Below are positions 1 to 8,511 of a stretch of DNA of 12,200 bases, piece after piece. A program made the translations under genes and the position numbers. The DNA lies in NCBI GenBank assembly GCA_016765515.1, contig JAESPT010000269.1, positions 1 to 12,200 on the forward strand. Direction: 5' to 3'. Below the pieces are notes generated by a model that had not been told where the DNA came from, searched no databases, and saw nothing but the letters and a program-made list of their open reading frames with translations. How positions within the stretch are numbered: position 1 is the first letter of the stretch; each line of letters begins with the position of its first letter. The DNA comes from Sneathiella sp. (GTDB lineage Bacteria; Pseudomonadota; Alphaproteobacteria; Sneathiellales; Sneathiellaceae).

Positions 1-364
1 CAAACTGGTCGGTTTCAGACAAAGCCGTACACAGTGCGTGCGAGGCGACAAGTTCGTCCTTCTCTTCAGGTGTGATACGGCGCGCGGCCAATCGAGCGCA
101 AACCGCTTCAAGATTAGCCATGACCTCAAACATATTCATCAGATCTTTAAGGGTGATTGTCGCAACCACGGCGCCTCGGCGCGGCCGAATTTCGACAAGG
201 CCACTTGCGGCAAGACGGGTGAGGGCTTCACGAACAGGTGTTCTGGAGACGCCAAAACGGTCTGCAAGAATTGTCTCATCCAGCCTGGTTCCGGGCTTCA
301 GCGATCCTGTTACTATTTCTTGTTCCAATATCGGCACAAGTTCGCTTGCACGTGATACGCCCAC
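1..364 (-). CDS. matR: GntR/FadR-type transcriptional regulator (MatR-like), 3' part cut by the window edge
   Basis: About 121 N-terminal codons are visible, read leftward; the rest lies off the left edge. The reading contains a winged helix-turn-helix of GntR type: ILEQEIVTGSLKPGTRLDE at roughly residues 11-29, then FGVSRTPVREALTRLAASG (the recognition helix) and VEIRPRRGAVVA (the wing). The following MFEVMANLEAVCARLAARR is the usual start of an FCD effector domain. The start is GTG at 364-362: an in-frame stop lies just upstream and a perfect AGGAGG (375-370) sits 5 nt before it. It diverges from the TRAP/malonyl-CoA decarboxylase operon, the arrangement known for rhizobial malonate (mat) loci, where a GntR-family protein (MatR/GtrA) controls the operon. 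The family is certain from sequence. The malonate role is inferred from the neighbours and from the operator palindrome between the genes. Confidence 0.85.
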   Translation of the reverse strand, partial: MGVSRASELVPILEQEIVTGSLKPGTRLDETILADRFGVSRTPVREALTRLAASGLVEIRPRRGAVVATITLKDLMNMFEVMANLEAVCARLAARRITPEEKDELVASHALCTALSETDQF

Positions 365-369
365 TCTAT

Positions 370-375
370 CCTCCT
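370..375 (-). promoter_or_regulatory. Ribosome binding site of the GntR regulator
   Basis: AGGAGG on the minus strand, 5 nt before the GTG at 364. It decides the start, because no ATG is available in frame and a stop codon lies immediately upstream. Confidence 0.8.
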
Positions 376-404
376 ACTTGATAACGTCTGAACATTACCA
401 TTTT

Positions 405-459
405 TCGTGTGTACGTAAAATCATTTCTTGTATACAAGGCAAAATTTCTACCATACAAT
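405..459. promoter_or_regulatory. Divergent promoter/operator region with two degenerate flanking operator copies
   Basis: Two weaker copies flank the perfect palindrome. TCGTGTGTACGTAA (405-418, centre 411.5) matches the core at 7 of 12 positions. CTACCATACAAT (448-459, centre 453.5) matches at 8 of 12, with the right half nearly intact. Both are 21 bp, two helical turns, from the central site at 432.5. TACAAT (454-459) could serve as a -10 element toward matP, but no convincing -35 is found at normal spacing, so no promoter is assigned. Confidence 0.45.
427..438. promoter_or_regulatory. Putative GntR (MatR) operator, CTTGTATACAAG
   Basis: A perfect 12-bp palindrome lies in the divergent region between the GntR gene and matP. 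From memory, the Rhizobium leguminosarum bv. trifolii MatR site is TCTTGTA/TACACGA, and this sequence (TTCTTGTATACAAGG) closely resembles it. The placement, 63 nt from the regulator start and 110 nt from the matP start, suits control of both genes. The palindrome is seen directly; the assignment to this regulator is inference. Confidence 0.75.
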
Positions 460-467
460 CCTGTTAA

Positions 468-484
468 ATACCGGTCGCCGGTAT
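468..484. repeat. 7-bp inverted repeat upstream of matP (ATACCGG-TCG-CCGGTAT)
   Basis: A perfect 7-bp inverted repeat with a 3-nt loop, ending 64 nt before the matP start. It could form a hairpin in the leader RNA or be a second operator. No T-run follows, so it is not an intrinsic terminator. Confidence 0.5.
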
Positions 485-548
485 AGACGCGTTTAGGGGC
501 GCGGACAATAGGCCAGGCCCGACATCTGGCTAAAACAGGGAGAAAACA

Positions 549-1550
549 ATGAAAAAGGTATTTTGGGGTTCCACTCTTGCCATAACCGTTGCAATGACGG
601 CGCTGATTTCCGGAATGGCTTCAGCAAAAACGCTCAAAGCGTCGCATCAGTGGCCGGGCGGTAAAGGGGACGTGCGGGATGAAATGGTTCAAATCATCGC
701 GCGGGAAGTCGGTAATGCTAACGTTGGTATCGATATCAAAGTGTATCCAGGTAAAAGCCTTTACAAACCAAAAGAACAATGGGGGGCGATGGTCAAGGGG
801 CAGCTTGATATTTCTGCTTTTCCGTTAGCCTATGCGGCGGGCCGTCACCCTGAATTTGATGCGACGCTGATGCCGGGTCTGGTTAAAAACCATGATCATG
901 CAAAACGGCTGAATGATTCCCCCTTTATGGATGATATCAAGAAGATCATTAATGATGCAGGAATTGTTGTGCTTGCTGATGCTTGGTTGGCTGGTGGTTT
1001 CGTGTCTAAGAAAAATTGTATTCTCGGGCCAGACTCGATGAAAGGTCAAGTAACCCGGGCTGCGGGTAAAGCGTTTGAACAGATGCTGGTTGGCGCTGGC
1101 GCGTCCATTGCGTCCATGCCCAGCTCAGAAATTTACAGTGCTCTGCAAACCGGTGTTCTGGATGCAGCCAACACAAGCTCCGGAAGTTTTGTATCGTATC
1201 GCATCTATGAGCAGGCCAAATGTTTGACTGCACCAGGCGCTAATGCACTTTGGTTTATGTATGAGCCTTTGTTGATGTCAAAGAAAAGCTTTGAAAAACT
1301 GACAAAGGATCAGCAGGGTGCATTGATGGCAGCGGGCCAGAAAGCGGAAGATTTCTTCTTTGGTGCCGCCAAGAGCCTCGATGCCAAATTGGTCGACGCC
1401 TATAAAACGGCAGGTGTTGAAGTCGTGGAAATGAGTTCAGACCAGGCAAAGGCATGGCGCGATATTGCCAACAAAACCTCCTACAAGGTTTTTGCAGAAA
1501 AAGTTAAAGGCGGCGATGAGCTGATCAAAAAAGCGCTCGCTGTTAAGTAA
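549..1550 (+). CDS. matP: TRAP transporter periplasmic solute-binding protein (DctP family), probably malonate-binding
   Basis: This is the extracytoplasmic receptor that delivers substrate to the TRAP permease encoded next. The 333-residue protein has a classic signal peptide (MKKVFWGSTL then a hydrophobic core) with probable cleavage after SGMASA (residue 26). DctP hallmarks are KASHQWPGG near the mature N-terminus, VTRAAG with the conserved substrate-carboxylate-binding Arg at 170, and SMPSSEIYSALQTGVLDAAN at about 189-208. Cys157 and Cys225 might form a periplasmic disulfide. The ATG is preceded by AGGGAG (537-542) at 6 nt spacing. It is first in an operon with the small and large permeases and malonyl-CoA decarboxylase. 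The order P-Q-M-A behind a GntR gene matches the matPQMAB operon described, from memory, for Sinorhizobium meliloti. The fold and transporter class are clear; malonate as substrate is inferred from context. Confidence 0.88.
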   Translation: MKKVFWGSTLAITVAMTALISGMASAKTLKASHQWPGGKGDVRDEMVQIIAREVGNANVGIDIKVYPGKSLYKPKEQWGAMVKGQLDISAFPLAYAAGRHPEFDATLMPGLVKNHDHAKRLNDSPFMDDIKKIINDAGIVVLADAWLAGGFVSKKNCILGPDSMKGQVTRAAGKAFEQMLVGAGASIASMPSSEIYSALQTGVLDAANTSSGSFVSYRIYEQAKCLTAPGANALWFMYEPLLMSKKSFEKLTKDQQGALMAAGQKAEDFFFGAAKSLDAKLVDAYKTAGVEVVEMSSDQAKAWRDIANKTSYKVFAEKVKGGDELIKKALAVK

Positions 1551-1566
1551 AGAGACCTGTCGCAGG

Positions 1567-1607
1567 CTTCCGGTTCTGGTTAGCGCCAGGCCGGAAGTTC
1601 TGTTTTT
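1567..1607 (+). terminator. Intra-operon hairpin plus T-run between matP and matQ
   Basis: CTTCCGG (1567-1573) pairs with CCGGAAG (1591-1597). An inner stem CTGG (1576-1579) / CCAG (1586-1589) extends it, and a T-run (1603-1607) follows closely. It lies 17 nt after the matP stop. It probably acts as a partial terminator or 3'-end stabiliser, so that the binding protein is made in excess over the permeases, a common arrangement in TRAP and ABC operons. Confidence 0.7.
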
Positions 1608-1631
1608 ATGCCACTGTCGTAGGTGTTTTTC

Positions 1632-2159
1632 ATGGCATTTTTTACGCAAATAATTCAGTTTCTATCCAGAGTTTTCGGGGTTATTGCCGCCACTCTTGTC
1701 GGACTGGCGATCCTTGTTGTCTGCCAAATGGTCGTTATGCGGTATTTTCTGAATGCGTCAACCGTATGGCAAACGGAATTTGTCACCTATTCCATTGTTG
1801 CTGCTACATTTATTGGTAGTCCTTATGTTCTTTTGATCAAGGGACATGTCAATGTAGATTTACTGCCTCACTATCTTTCGCCTACGCCTAAGAAAATTCT
1901 GGCCATAGTCGCGTCCTTGCTCGCTCTCGTATTTTGTGCGGTTCTTACCTGGCAATCCTACGGGCTGTTTCTTGAAGCCTACGAAGGGGGATGGGTCACA
2001 GACACGATTTGGGAACTTCCCCTGTGGATTACATATTTTCCCATGTTTATCGGTCTACTGCTTTTATGCCTTCAATATGTCGTGCAAATTCTGAACACTG
2101 CTTTTAATCAGAATTCCAGTTTTTCAGTGCATCCCTCACTTGAGAAGGGAGGAGAATAA
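1632..2159 (+). CDS. matQ: TRAP transporter small permease (DctQ family)
   Basis: This is the small membrane subunit of the tripartite ATP-independent transporter. The 175 residues hold four hydrophobic segments: about residues 9-33 (FGVIAATLVGLAILVVCQMVVM), 49-66, 86-108 (KKILAIVASLLALVFCAVLTW) and 128-150 (LPLWITYFPMFIGLLLLCLQYV). The family patterns MRYFLNASTVWQTEFVTY after the first segment and GHVNVDLL after the second are present. I chose ATG 1632 because AGGTG (1621-1625) lies 6 nt upstream; an in-frame GTG at 1623 is part of that binding site. The stop overlaps the next start by one base (TAATG), indicating translational coupling with the large permease. The family is certain; substrate comes from context. 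Confidence 0.88.
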   Translation: MAFFTQIIQFLSRVFGVIAATLVGLAILVVCQMVVMRYFLNASTVWQTEFVTYSIVAATFIGSPYVLLIKGHVNVDLLPHYLSPTPKKILAIVASLLALVFCAVLTWQSYGLFLEAYEGGWVTDTIWELPLWITYFPMFIGLLLLCLQYVVQILNTAFNQNSSFSVHPSLEKGGE

Positions 2160-3466
2160 TGGAACCTATTACAATTGGAATTTTAGCCGCCATTACGGTG
2201 ATTATTCTATTGGCAACTGGCATGCCTGTTGCCTTCGGACTGGGACTTGTGTCCATTGTCTTTCTCGTTCTCTTTGAAGGGATTGATAGCCTGTCCGTCA
2301 TTGCGGAAACCTTCTTTGCTGGCATTGGTGAGTTTTCATTGGTTTCCATTCCCATGTTTATTGTAATGGGGGCGGCTGTTGCGTCTTCACCTGCGGGGAA
2401 AGACCTGTTTGAAGCATTGGATCGATGGCTCACGCGGGTTCCCGGCGGCCTGATTATATCCAACATTGGCGCCTGTTCAATCTTTGCGGCATTAAGTGGA
2501 TCATCCCCAGCCACATGCGCCGCGATTGGGAAGATGGGTATCCCGGAGATGCAAAAACGCGGCTACCCTGATAGTCTGGCCGCAGGATCCATTGCCGCAG
2601 GCGGCACCCTTGGCATCTTGATACCACCTTCTGTCACCATGATTGTCTACGGCATTGCGACGGAGACCTCCATTGGTCGCCTGTTTTTAGCCGGGGTCTT
2701 TCCTGGCCTCCTTCTGACCGCTTTATTTATGGCCTGGTCGATATATTATGCGTGGCGGGAAGGGTATGATTTCCGGGCCAAGATCGGCGCGTTTACCTGG
2801 CGGCAAAAATTTGAAATCCTGCCCCGTGTCTTGCCCTTTCTTGCGATTATCGTCGGTATTCTCTTTGTTTTATATGGCGGCGTGGCAACGCCTTCAGAAG
2901 CAGCCGGGGTTGGCGCATTTTTCTGCCTCGTTCTTGTCGCTGTAATCTATAAAATATATCAGCCAAAGAAAATCTGGGCAATTTTGAGTGATTCCACGCG
3001 TGAAAGTGTGATGATCCTGATGATTATTGGCTCGTCTGCCTTGTTTACCTATACCCTGTCCAGCTTGTTCGTTACCCAGTCAATTGCGGAATATATAGCC
3101 TCCCTGGATGTGAACCGTTGGGGGTTGATGTTTATGGTCAATATCTTTTTGCTGGTGACAGGTTTCTTCTTACCGCCTGTCGCTGTCATTGTCATGACTG
3201 CGCCCATATTACTGCCTATAATTATCAGCGCGGGATTTGATCCCTATTGGTTTGCGGTCATCTTGACCATAAATATGGAGATAGGACTGATAACACCACC
3301 TGTTGGATTAAACCTCTATGTCATTAACGGAATTGCACCGGAAATATCCTTGCCAACAATTCTTAAAGGGGCGCTTCCCTTTATGCTTTGCATGGTCGTT
3401 GGCATTCTCATCCTGTGTGTTTTTCCCGAAATTGCGACCTGGTTACCGACTAAAGTTATGGGATGA
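2159..3466 (+). CDS. matM: TRAP transporter large permease (DctM family)
   Basis: This is the large membrane subunit forming the sodium-coupled transport path. The 435-residue length is typical, with about a dozen hydrophobic segments throughout. Family motifs are LLATGMPVAFGLGLVS near residue 17, VSIPMFIVMGAAVASS near 61, SGSSPATCAAIGKMGIPEM near 113-131, and GTLGILIPPSVTMIVYGIATETSIGRLF near 148-175. The second-half repeat GFFLPPVAVIVMTAPILLPI and the near-terminal MEIGLITPPVGLNLYVINGIA are also present. GGAGG before the start and the one-base overlap with matQ fix the ATG. The decarboxylase gene begins 6 nt after the stop, so transport and catabolism are probably co-transcribed. The family is certain; malonate specificity is inferred. 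Confidence 0.92.
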   Translation: MEPITIGILAAITVIILLATGMPVAFGLGLVSIVFLVLFEGIDSLSVIAETFFAGIGEFSLVSIPMFIVMGAAVASSPAGKDLFEALDRWLTRVPGGLIISNIGACSIFAALSGSSPATCAAIGKMGIPEMQKRGYPDSLAAGSIAAGGTLGILIPPSVTMIVYGIATETSIGRLFLAGVFPGLLLTALFMAWSIYYAWREGYDFRAKIGAFTWRQKFEILPRVLPFLAIIVGILFVLYGGVATPSEAAGVGAFFCLVLVAVIYKIYQPKKIWAILSDSTRESVMILMIIGSSALFTYTLSSLFVTQSIAEYIASLDVNRWGLMFMVNIFLLVTGFFLPPVAVIVMTAPILLPIIISAGFDPYWFAVILTINMEIGLITPPVGLNLYVINGIAPEISLPTILKGALPFMLCMVVGILILCVFPEIATWLPTKVMG

Positions 3467-3472
3467 TAATAA

Positions 3473-4789
3473 ATGAGACAGACGTTCGTATCGCAAATTT
3501 TCAACTCAATCGCTGATGCTGGCCGGGACCTGCTGGATCGCGGTGCTGGAAAATCCCGAAGCCATTCCATTGAAGGGGTATGCCGGGATCTGATCACTCA
3601 AAGAGGCGAGGCCTCCGGCATCGCCTTGGCTCGGGAAGTTGTTAATCTGTGGGGAAAGCTGGATGATGATGAGAAGTTGAGCTTTCTGCTGTTTTTGGAA
3701 AAAGAGGGCAGCACGGATCAGGCGTTGATCGATAAAGCGGTGGACGCGTATCAGGTTGACAGGACTTTGGAAAATGGGCGGGCACTTGCGCAAGTTCTGG
3801 AAGCACCGCGCCAGGAATTGATGCGCCGGATCAACTTTGCCCCGGGCGGTACGGCCGCCATTGTGGATATTCGCAAATTTCTGGTGTCCAAGCTGCGAAA
3901 ACATCCAGAATTGAGGGAAGTGGATCACGATATAAAACATCTGCTCACCAGTTGGTTCAATCGCGGTTTCCTGGAGGTCGAGGAAATCAACTGGCGTACC
4001 CCTGCGGTGATTTTGGAAAAACTGATTGAATATGAGGCGGTTCACGAGATCGATGGCTGGGAAGACCTGCGGCGCAGGCTGGACCGAGATCGCCGCTGTT
4101 TTGCATTCTTCCATCCGGCCTTGCCCGATGAGCCCCTCATCTTTGTCGAAGTTGCGCTGGTCAAAGGTCTTGCCTCCGCCGTTCAGCCTCTTCTTGATCA
4201 GGAAGGGGAGCGTCTGGATCCCAGAAGCGCAGATACGGCAATTTTCTACTCCATCAGCAACTGTCAGGATGGCCTGAAAGGGATCAGTTTTGGCAATTTT
4301 CTGATTAAACAGGTTGTATCAGAACTTTCGGCGGAACTTCCGAACCTTAAACATTTCTCCACCCTGTCACCGATCCCCGGATTTATGAAATGGTTCAGCG
4401 AACAAAAGGGCAAGACAGGTAAAGTAACTGCCGGAAAAGCCGCCAAAGTAAAGAATCTGTTGCGGGAAAAAGACTGGCACACCAACCCAGAAGTGATTGA
4501 GCAGATCAGAGAACCACTTGAGCAGCTGGTTGCCCATTATCTGGTGAAGGAAAAATCGCGGAATAATCCACTGGATCCCGTGTCCCGCTTTCATCTTGGT
4601 AATGGCGCACGATTGGAGCGTATAAATTGGCTAGGTGATATTTCCTCGAATGGTCTCAACCAATCTGCAGGCTTGCTGGTAAATTATTATTACAATTTGA
4701 AAGACATTGAAAAAAATCACGAGGCGTATGTGAACGAGAAAAAAGTCGTGGCATCGTCTGCAATTCTGTCACTTGCGAAATCTAAATGA
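3473..4789 (+). CDS. matA: Malonyl-CoA decarboxylase
   Basis: This cytoplasmic enzyme converts malonyl-CoA to acetyl-CoA plus CO2. The 438-residue protein has the helical N-terminal oligomerisation domain (to about residue 190) followed by the GNAT-like catalytic domain. Diagnostic stretches are FFHPALPDEPLIFVEVALVKG (about 212-232), FYSISNCQDGLKGISFGNFLIKQV (258-281), HFSTLSPIPGF (294-304) and DPVSRFHLGNGARLERINWL (368-387). Ser299 in LSPIPGF and His374 in RFHLGNGA correspond, as I recall the family, to the catalytic Ser/His pair. The start lies 6 nt after the matM stop with only a weak GGATGA-type binding site, suggesting translation coupled to matM. In rhizobial mat operons a malonyl-CoA synthetase (matB) follows, but here the next gene is on the opposite strand. 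Confidence 0.95.
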   Translation: MRQTFVSQIFNSIADAGRDLLDRGAGKSRSHSIEGVCRDLITQRGEASGIALAREVVNLWGKLDDDEKLSFLLFLEKEGSTDQALIDKAVDAYQVDRTLENGRALAQVLEAPRQELMRRINFAPGGTAAIVDIRKFLVSKLRKHPELREVDHDIKHLLTSWFNRGFLEVEEINWRTPAVILEKLIEYEAVHEIDGWEDLRRRLDRDRRCFAFFHPALPDEPLIFVEVALVKGLASAVQPLLDQEGERLDPRSADTAIFYSISNCQDGLKGISFGNFLIKQVVSELSAELPNLKHFSTLSPIPGFMKWFSEQKGKTGKVTAGKAAKVKNLLREKDWHTNPEVIEQIREPLEQLVAHYLVKEKSRNNPLDPVSRFHLGNGARLERINWLGDISSNGLNQSAGLLVNYYYNLKDIEKNHEAYVNEKKVVASSAILSLAKSK

Positions 4790-4802
4790 TACTGAATTCT
4801 TG

Positions 4803-4822
4803 AAACCAGACGGTTTGCTTTT
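4803..4822 (+). terminator. Possible weak terminator after matA
   Basis: AAACC (4803-4807), loop AGAC, GGTTT (4812-4816), followed by GCTTTT. The five-pair stem is weak. The position, 14 nt past the matA stop in a 56-nt convergent gap, is where a terminator is expected. Confidence 0.4.
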
Positions 4823-4845
4823 CGGCTACTTTTTCAAAGAGAATA

Positions 4846-5556
4846 TTAGGTTCTATTTTCATACGCTTCTAATAGGCTGAGTATGATTTTTCTTATGACT
4901 TGTGGCTGTTCGAGGGGGACGTAGTGACCGCATTTTGGAATGATATGTAGAGTGGAATTTTTTACTGAAGCACACTGCATAGCGCTCACTTCCAATCCTG
5001 GAGCGACATCTTCTTCGCCGGTAACCACCGCCACGGGAACTTTGATATCTGCCAAATATTGTCCCCGGCTAGGGCGCGTATGAAAGGCTGTGATGCCGTT
5101 CGCTAATAATTGTACATCTTGAGAAAGAGCATTTTTTTTCGCCTTTTCAAGGATGTTTTTGGCCGTTGATTTGGAAAATAAAGGAGCCCAATATTTTTCC
5201 CAAGCTAGATTAGTTCCTTGCTCGCCTAACCATTCAAGGGCAGAAAAATAAAATTCCGGGTCAGGATTATGATCTGCTTTGCAGCCAATAAGGACGAGTG
5301 CTGCAATGCGATCTGGTGCAGCTACGGCGACCTCTAGAGCGCAAGATGCGCCAACAGAACACCCGACTACAATGAACTTTTTATTTGGCACGAGCTGTAT
5401 TGCTGCCTCAGCCCATTCCTCGACTGAACTGCCAAAGCCATAAAGTGTCGGCGCGAATGTTGAGCCCGGAATGAGGTCCATACACTCTGCCCACATGGAT
5501 CCATCCAGGGGAAGGGCGTGAAGCAGGAGTAATCCAAGAGGAGCTTTTTGTGACAC
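4846..5556 (-). CDS. Alpha/beta hydrolase
   Basis: A 236-residue alpha/beta-hydrolase of unknown substrate. Features in order: strand and oxyanion region LLLLHALPLDGSMW (about 9-22), nucleophile elbow VVGCSVGAS with Ser67 (G-x-S-x-G), acid region VVTGEEDVAPG with Asp183, and catalytic His211 in KCGHYVPLEQP. The cap region between is short and includes LEWLGEQGTNLAWEKYWAPLF. No signal peptide is present, so it is cytoplasmic. The only in-frame start covering the first strand is GTG at 5556 and its ribosome binding site is poor, so the start is uncertain. It converges on matA and lies 151 nt downstream of the LysR gene on the same strand. Carboxylesterase, enol-lactonase-like and thioesterase roles are all possible. 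I see no residue pattern that decides. Confidence 0.8.
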   Translation of the reverse strand: MSQKAPLGLLLLHALPLDGSMWAECMDLIPGSTFAPTLYGFGSSVEEWAEAAIQLVPNKKFIVVGCSVGASCALEVAVAAPDRIAALVLIGCKADHNPDPEFYFSALEWLGEQGTNLAWEKYWAPLFSKSTAKNILEKAKKNALSQDVQLLANGITAFHTRPSRGQYLADIKVPVAVVTGEEDVAPGLEVSAMQCASVKNSTLHIIPKCGHYVPLEQPQVIRKIILSLLEAYENRT

Positions 5557-5707
5557 AGCCGGACTTACATTTTCAAGTTAGTTTTCAAAATCTTATTAAT
5601 GCTAACCATTTGACCCTTCTGTGGGAAGACTTTCCCTGTTTTTCGCAGCAGGAGTCTGACTGGAATTGACGTAGAATGCAGATCAGGCTTCTCAGTCATT
5701 GTTGACT
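5557..5707. other. Intergenic region between the hydrolase and LysR genes
   Basis: 151 nt without a credible gene. It contains a 5-bp inverted repeat GGGAA-GACT-TTCCC (5623-5636) followed on the plus strand by a T-run (5639-5643). The orientation does not match either neighbouring gene, both of which read on the minus strand. A promoter for the hydrolase may lie here, but none is recognisable. Confidence 0.4.
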
Positions 5708-6586
5708 TTAATTAGATGTTGATCTTAAAAAATTGATCAGCTCATCATGATATTTATCCAACAATCGGTCATGGGGCCAGGTAATCCAGGCGCCGGTTGA
5801 CATGACGTGAGGTTTTGGGTCCAGGAGTGTCAGGGTTTGTCGTTTAAGGTGCGTCTGTATTAATGGCAAGGAGGCTAAGACAACGCCGGCACCGACCTCG
5901 GCTGCATGGAGGGCGGTGATAAAGCTGTCGAAACGAAAGCGAGACGTCATGACCGGACGAATGTCTCTTGCTTTTGCCCATTCCCGCCAGCCGTCGCGGC
6001 TTCCCTTCACCGTCAGGAAGGGCAGGGATTGCCAGTGTCCATCTTCAATGCTGTCCAATAAATCAGGCGCACAGGCCGGAGCCAGAGCCTCCGTATAGAG
6101 AAGTGTCGCATCACGGTCAGGCCAATGGCCGTTTCCATATCGGATCTGATAGTCACTATCGACCGCGTCATAATCCACTTCCCGGTAAACAGAGGAGAGC
6201 GAGATTTCAAGAGAGGTGGATGAGAGTGACATTGTCGTCAACCGAGGGGCAACCCACAGGGAAGATACCGATGACGGGGATGCGATGGTTATTTTCCTGC
6301 GCGGACGTCCAAATAAGTCAGCGGTCCCTCGTTTAATCACAGCAAGCGCATTTTCAATATGGGGAAGATAGGCTTCTCCATCAGCTGTTAATTCGACCCC
6401 TCTTGGCAGTCGCCGAAACAGCAGAATATCCAGCTTTTCTTCCAGTGCCCGAATATGCTGACTGACAGAAGCCTGGGTCAGGCCGATCTCATTCGCTGCC
6501 GCTGTGAAGTTACCGTTGCGGCCTGCTGCCTCAAACGACCGTAGCCATTCCATCGGTGGCAGCGTGTTGAATTCAAATTCAGACAT
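5708..6586 (-). CDS. LysR-family transcriptional regulator (GcvA-like), candidate regulator of tmpAB
   Basis: This is a DNA-binding activator/repressor of standard LysR length (292 residues). The N-terminal winged helix-turn-helix spans about residues 12-70: PMEWLRSFEAAGRNGNFTAAANEIGLTQASVSQHIRALEEKLDILLFRR followed by LPRGVELTADGEAYLP. The effector domain starts near residue 97 (RKITIASPSSVSSLWVAPRL) and includes the GcvA-type features DYQIRYGNGHWP and HAAEVGAGVVLASLPLI. The ATG at 6586 has a purine-rich GGGGCGA site upstream. It diverges from tmpA across 93 nt, the classic geometry for a LysR protein that controls its neighbour and itself. The effector may be the phosphonate substrate or a pathway intermediate. 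That is inference. Confidence 0.9.
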   Translation of the reverse strand: MSEFEFNTLPPMEWLRSFEAAGRNGNFTAAANEIGLTQASVSQHIRALEEKLDILLFRRLPRGVELTADGEAYLPHIENALAVIKRGTADLFGRPRRKITIASPSSVSSLWVAPRLTTMSLSSTSLEISLSSVYREVDYDAVDSDYQIRYGNGHWPDRDATLLYTEALAPACAPDLLDSIEDGHWQSLPFLTVKGSRDGWREWAKARDIRPVMTSRFRFDSFITALHAAEVGAGVVLASLPLIQTHLKRQTLTLLDPKPHVMSTGAWITWPHDRLLDKYHDELINFLRSTSN

Positions 6587-6587
6587 A

Positions 6588-6624
6588 AAAATAATCGCCC
6601 CTAAGTGTCGAAAGCTATTATTTT
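6588..6624. promoter_or_regulatory. Inverted repeat in the LysR-tmpA divergent promoter region (candidate LysR site)
   Basis: AAAATAAT (6588-6595) and ATTATTTT (6617-6624) form a perfect 8-bp inverted repeat with a 21-nt spacer. It is the only sizeable dyad in the 93-nt divergent region, overlaps the LysR leader, and is followed by an AT-rich stretch TATTAT (6626-6631) that could be a -10 element for tmpA. AT-rich repeats arise by chance more easily than mixed ones. Confidence 0.4.
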
Positions 6625-6637
6625 ATATTATGCCTGA

Positions 6638-8424
<1,787 letters not shown>

Positions 8425-8472
8425 CTGTCTGAAAATCATTCCTATAGTGCTCTTTATCTGAAAAGTGCTTGC

Positions 8473-8482
8473 GCCAATTGGC
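8473..8482. promoter_or_regulatory. 10-bp palindrome GCCAATTGGC upstream of the VOC gene
   Basis: A perfect palindrome lies in the 87-nt gap between tmpB and the VOC gene, nested in a looser repeat AGTGC (8464-8468) / GCACT (8481-8485). It ends 29 nt before the VOC start. It could be an operator for a separate promoter of the last two genes, or a small mRNA hairpin. No T-run follows. Confidence 0.4.
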
Positions 8483-8511
8483 ACTGATTTCACTTATGGA
8501 GCCGCGCCGCT

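Noticed and set aside
38..467. Plus-strand frames of 105 and 131 codons at the left edge
   Set aside because: They are antisense to the GntR regulator, which has a full winged-helix motif and a perfect ribosome binding site.
2104..2514. 136-codon open frame on the minus strand
   Set aside because: Overlaps the matQ end and the matM start, and its composition is that of an antisense reading of membrane segments.
3506..4114. 202-codon open frame on the minus strand
   Set aside because: Lies wholly inside malonyl-CoA decarboxylase, whose family motifs are unambiguous; a shadow frame.
5623..5643. Hairpin GGGAA-GACT-TTCCC plus T-run as a terminator
   Set aside because: It would terminate plus-strand transcription, but both flanking genes read on the minus strand and no plus-strand gene ends nearby; the stem is only 5 bp.
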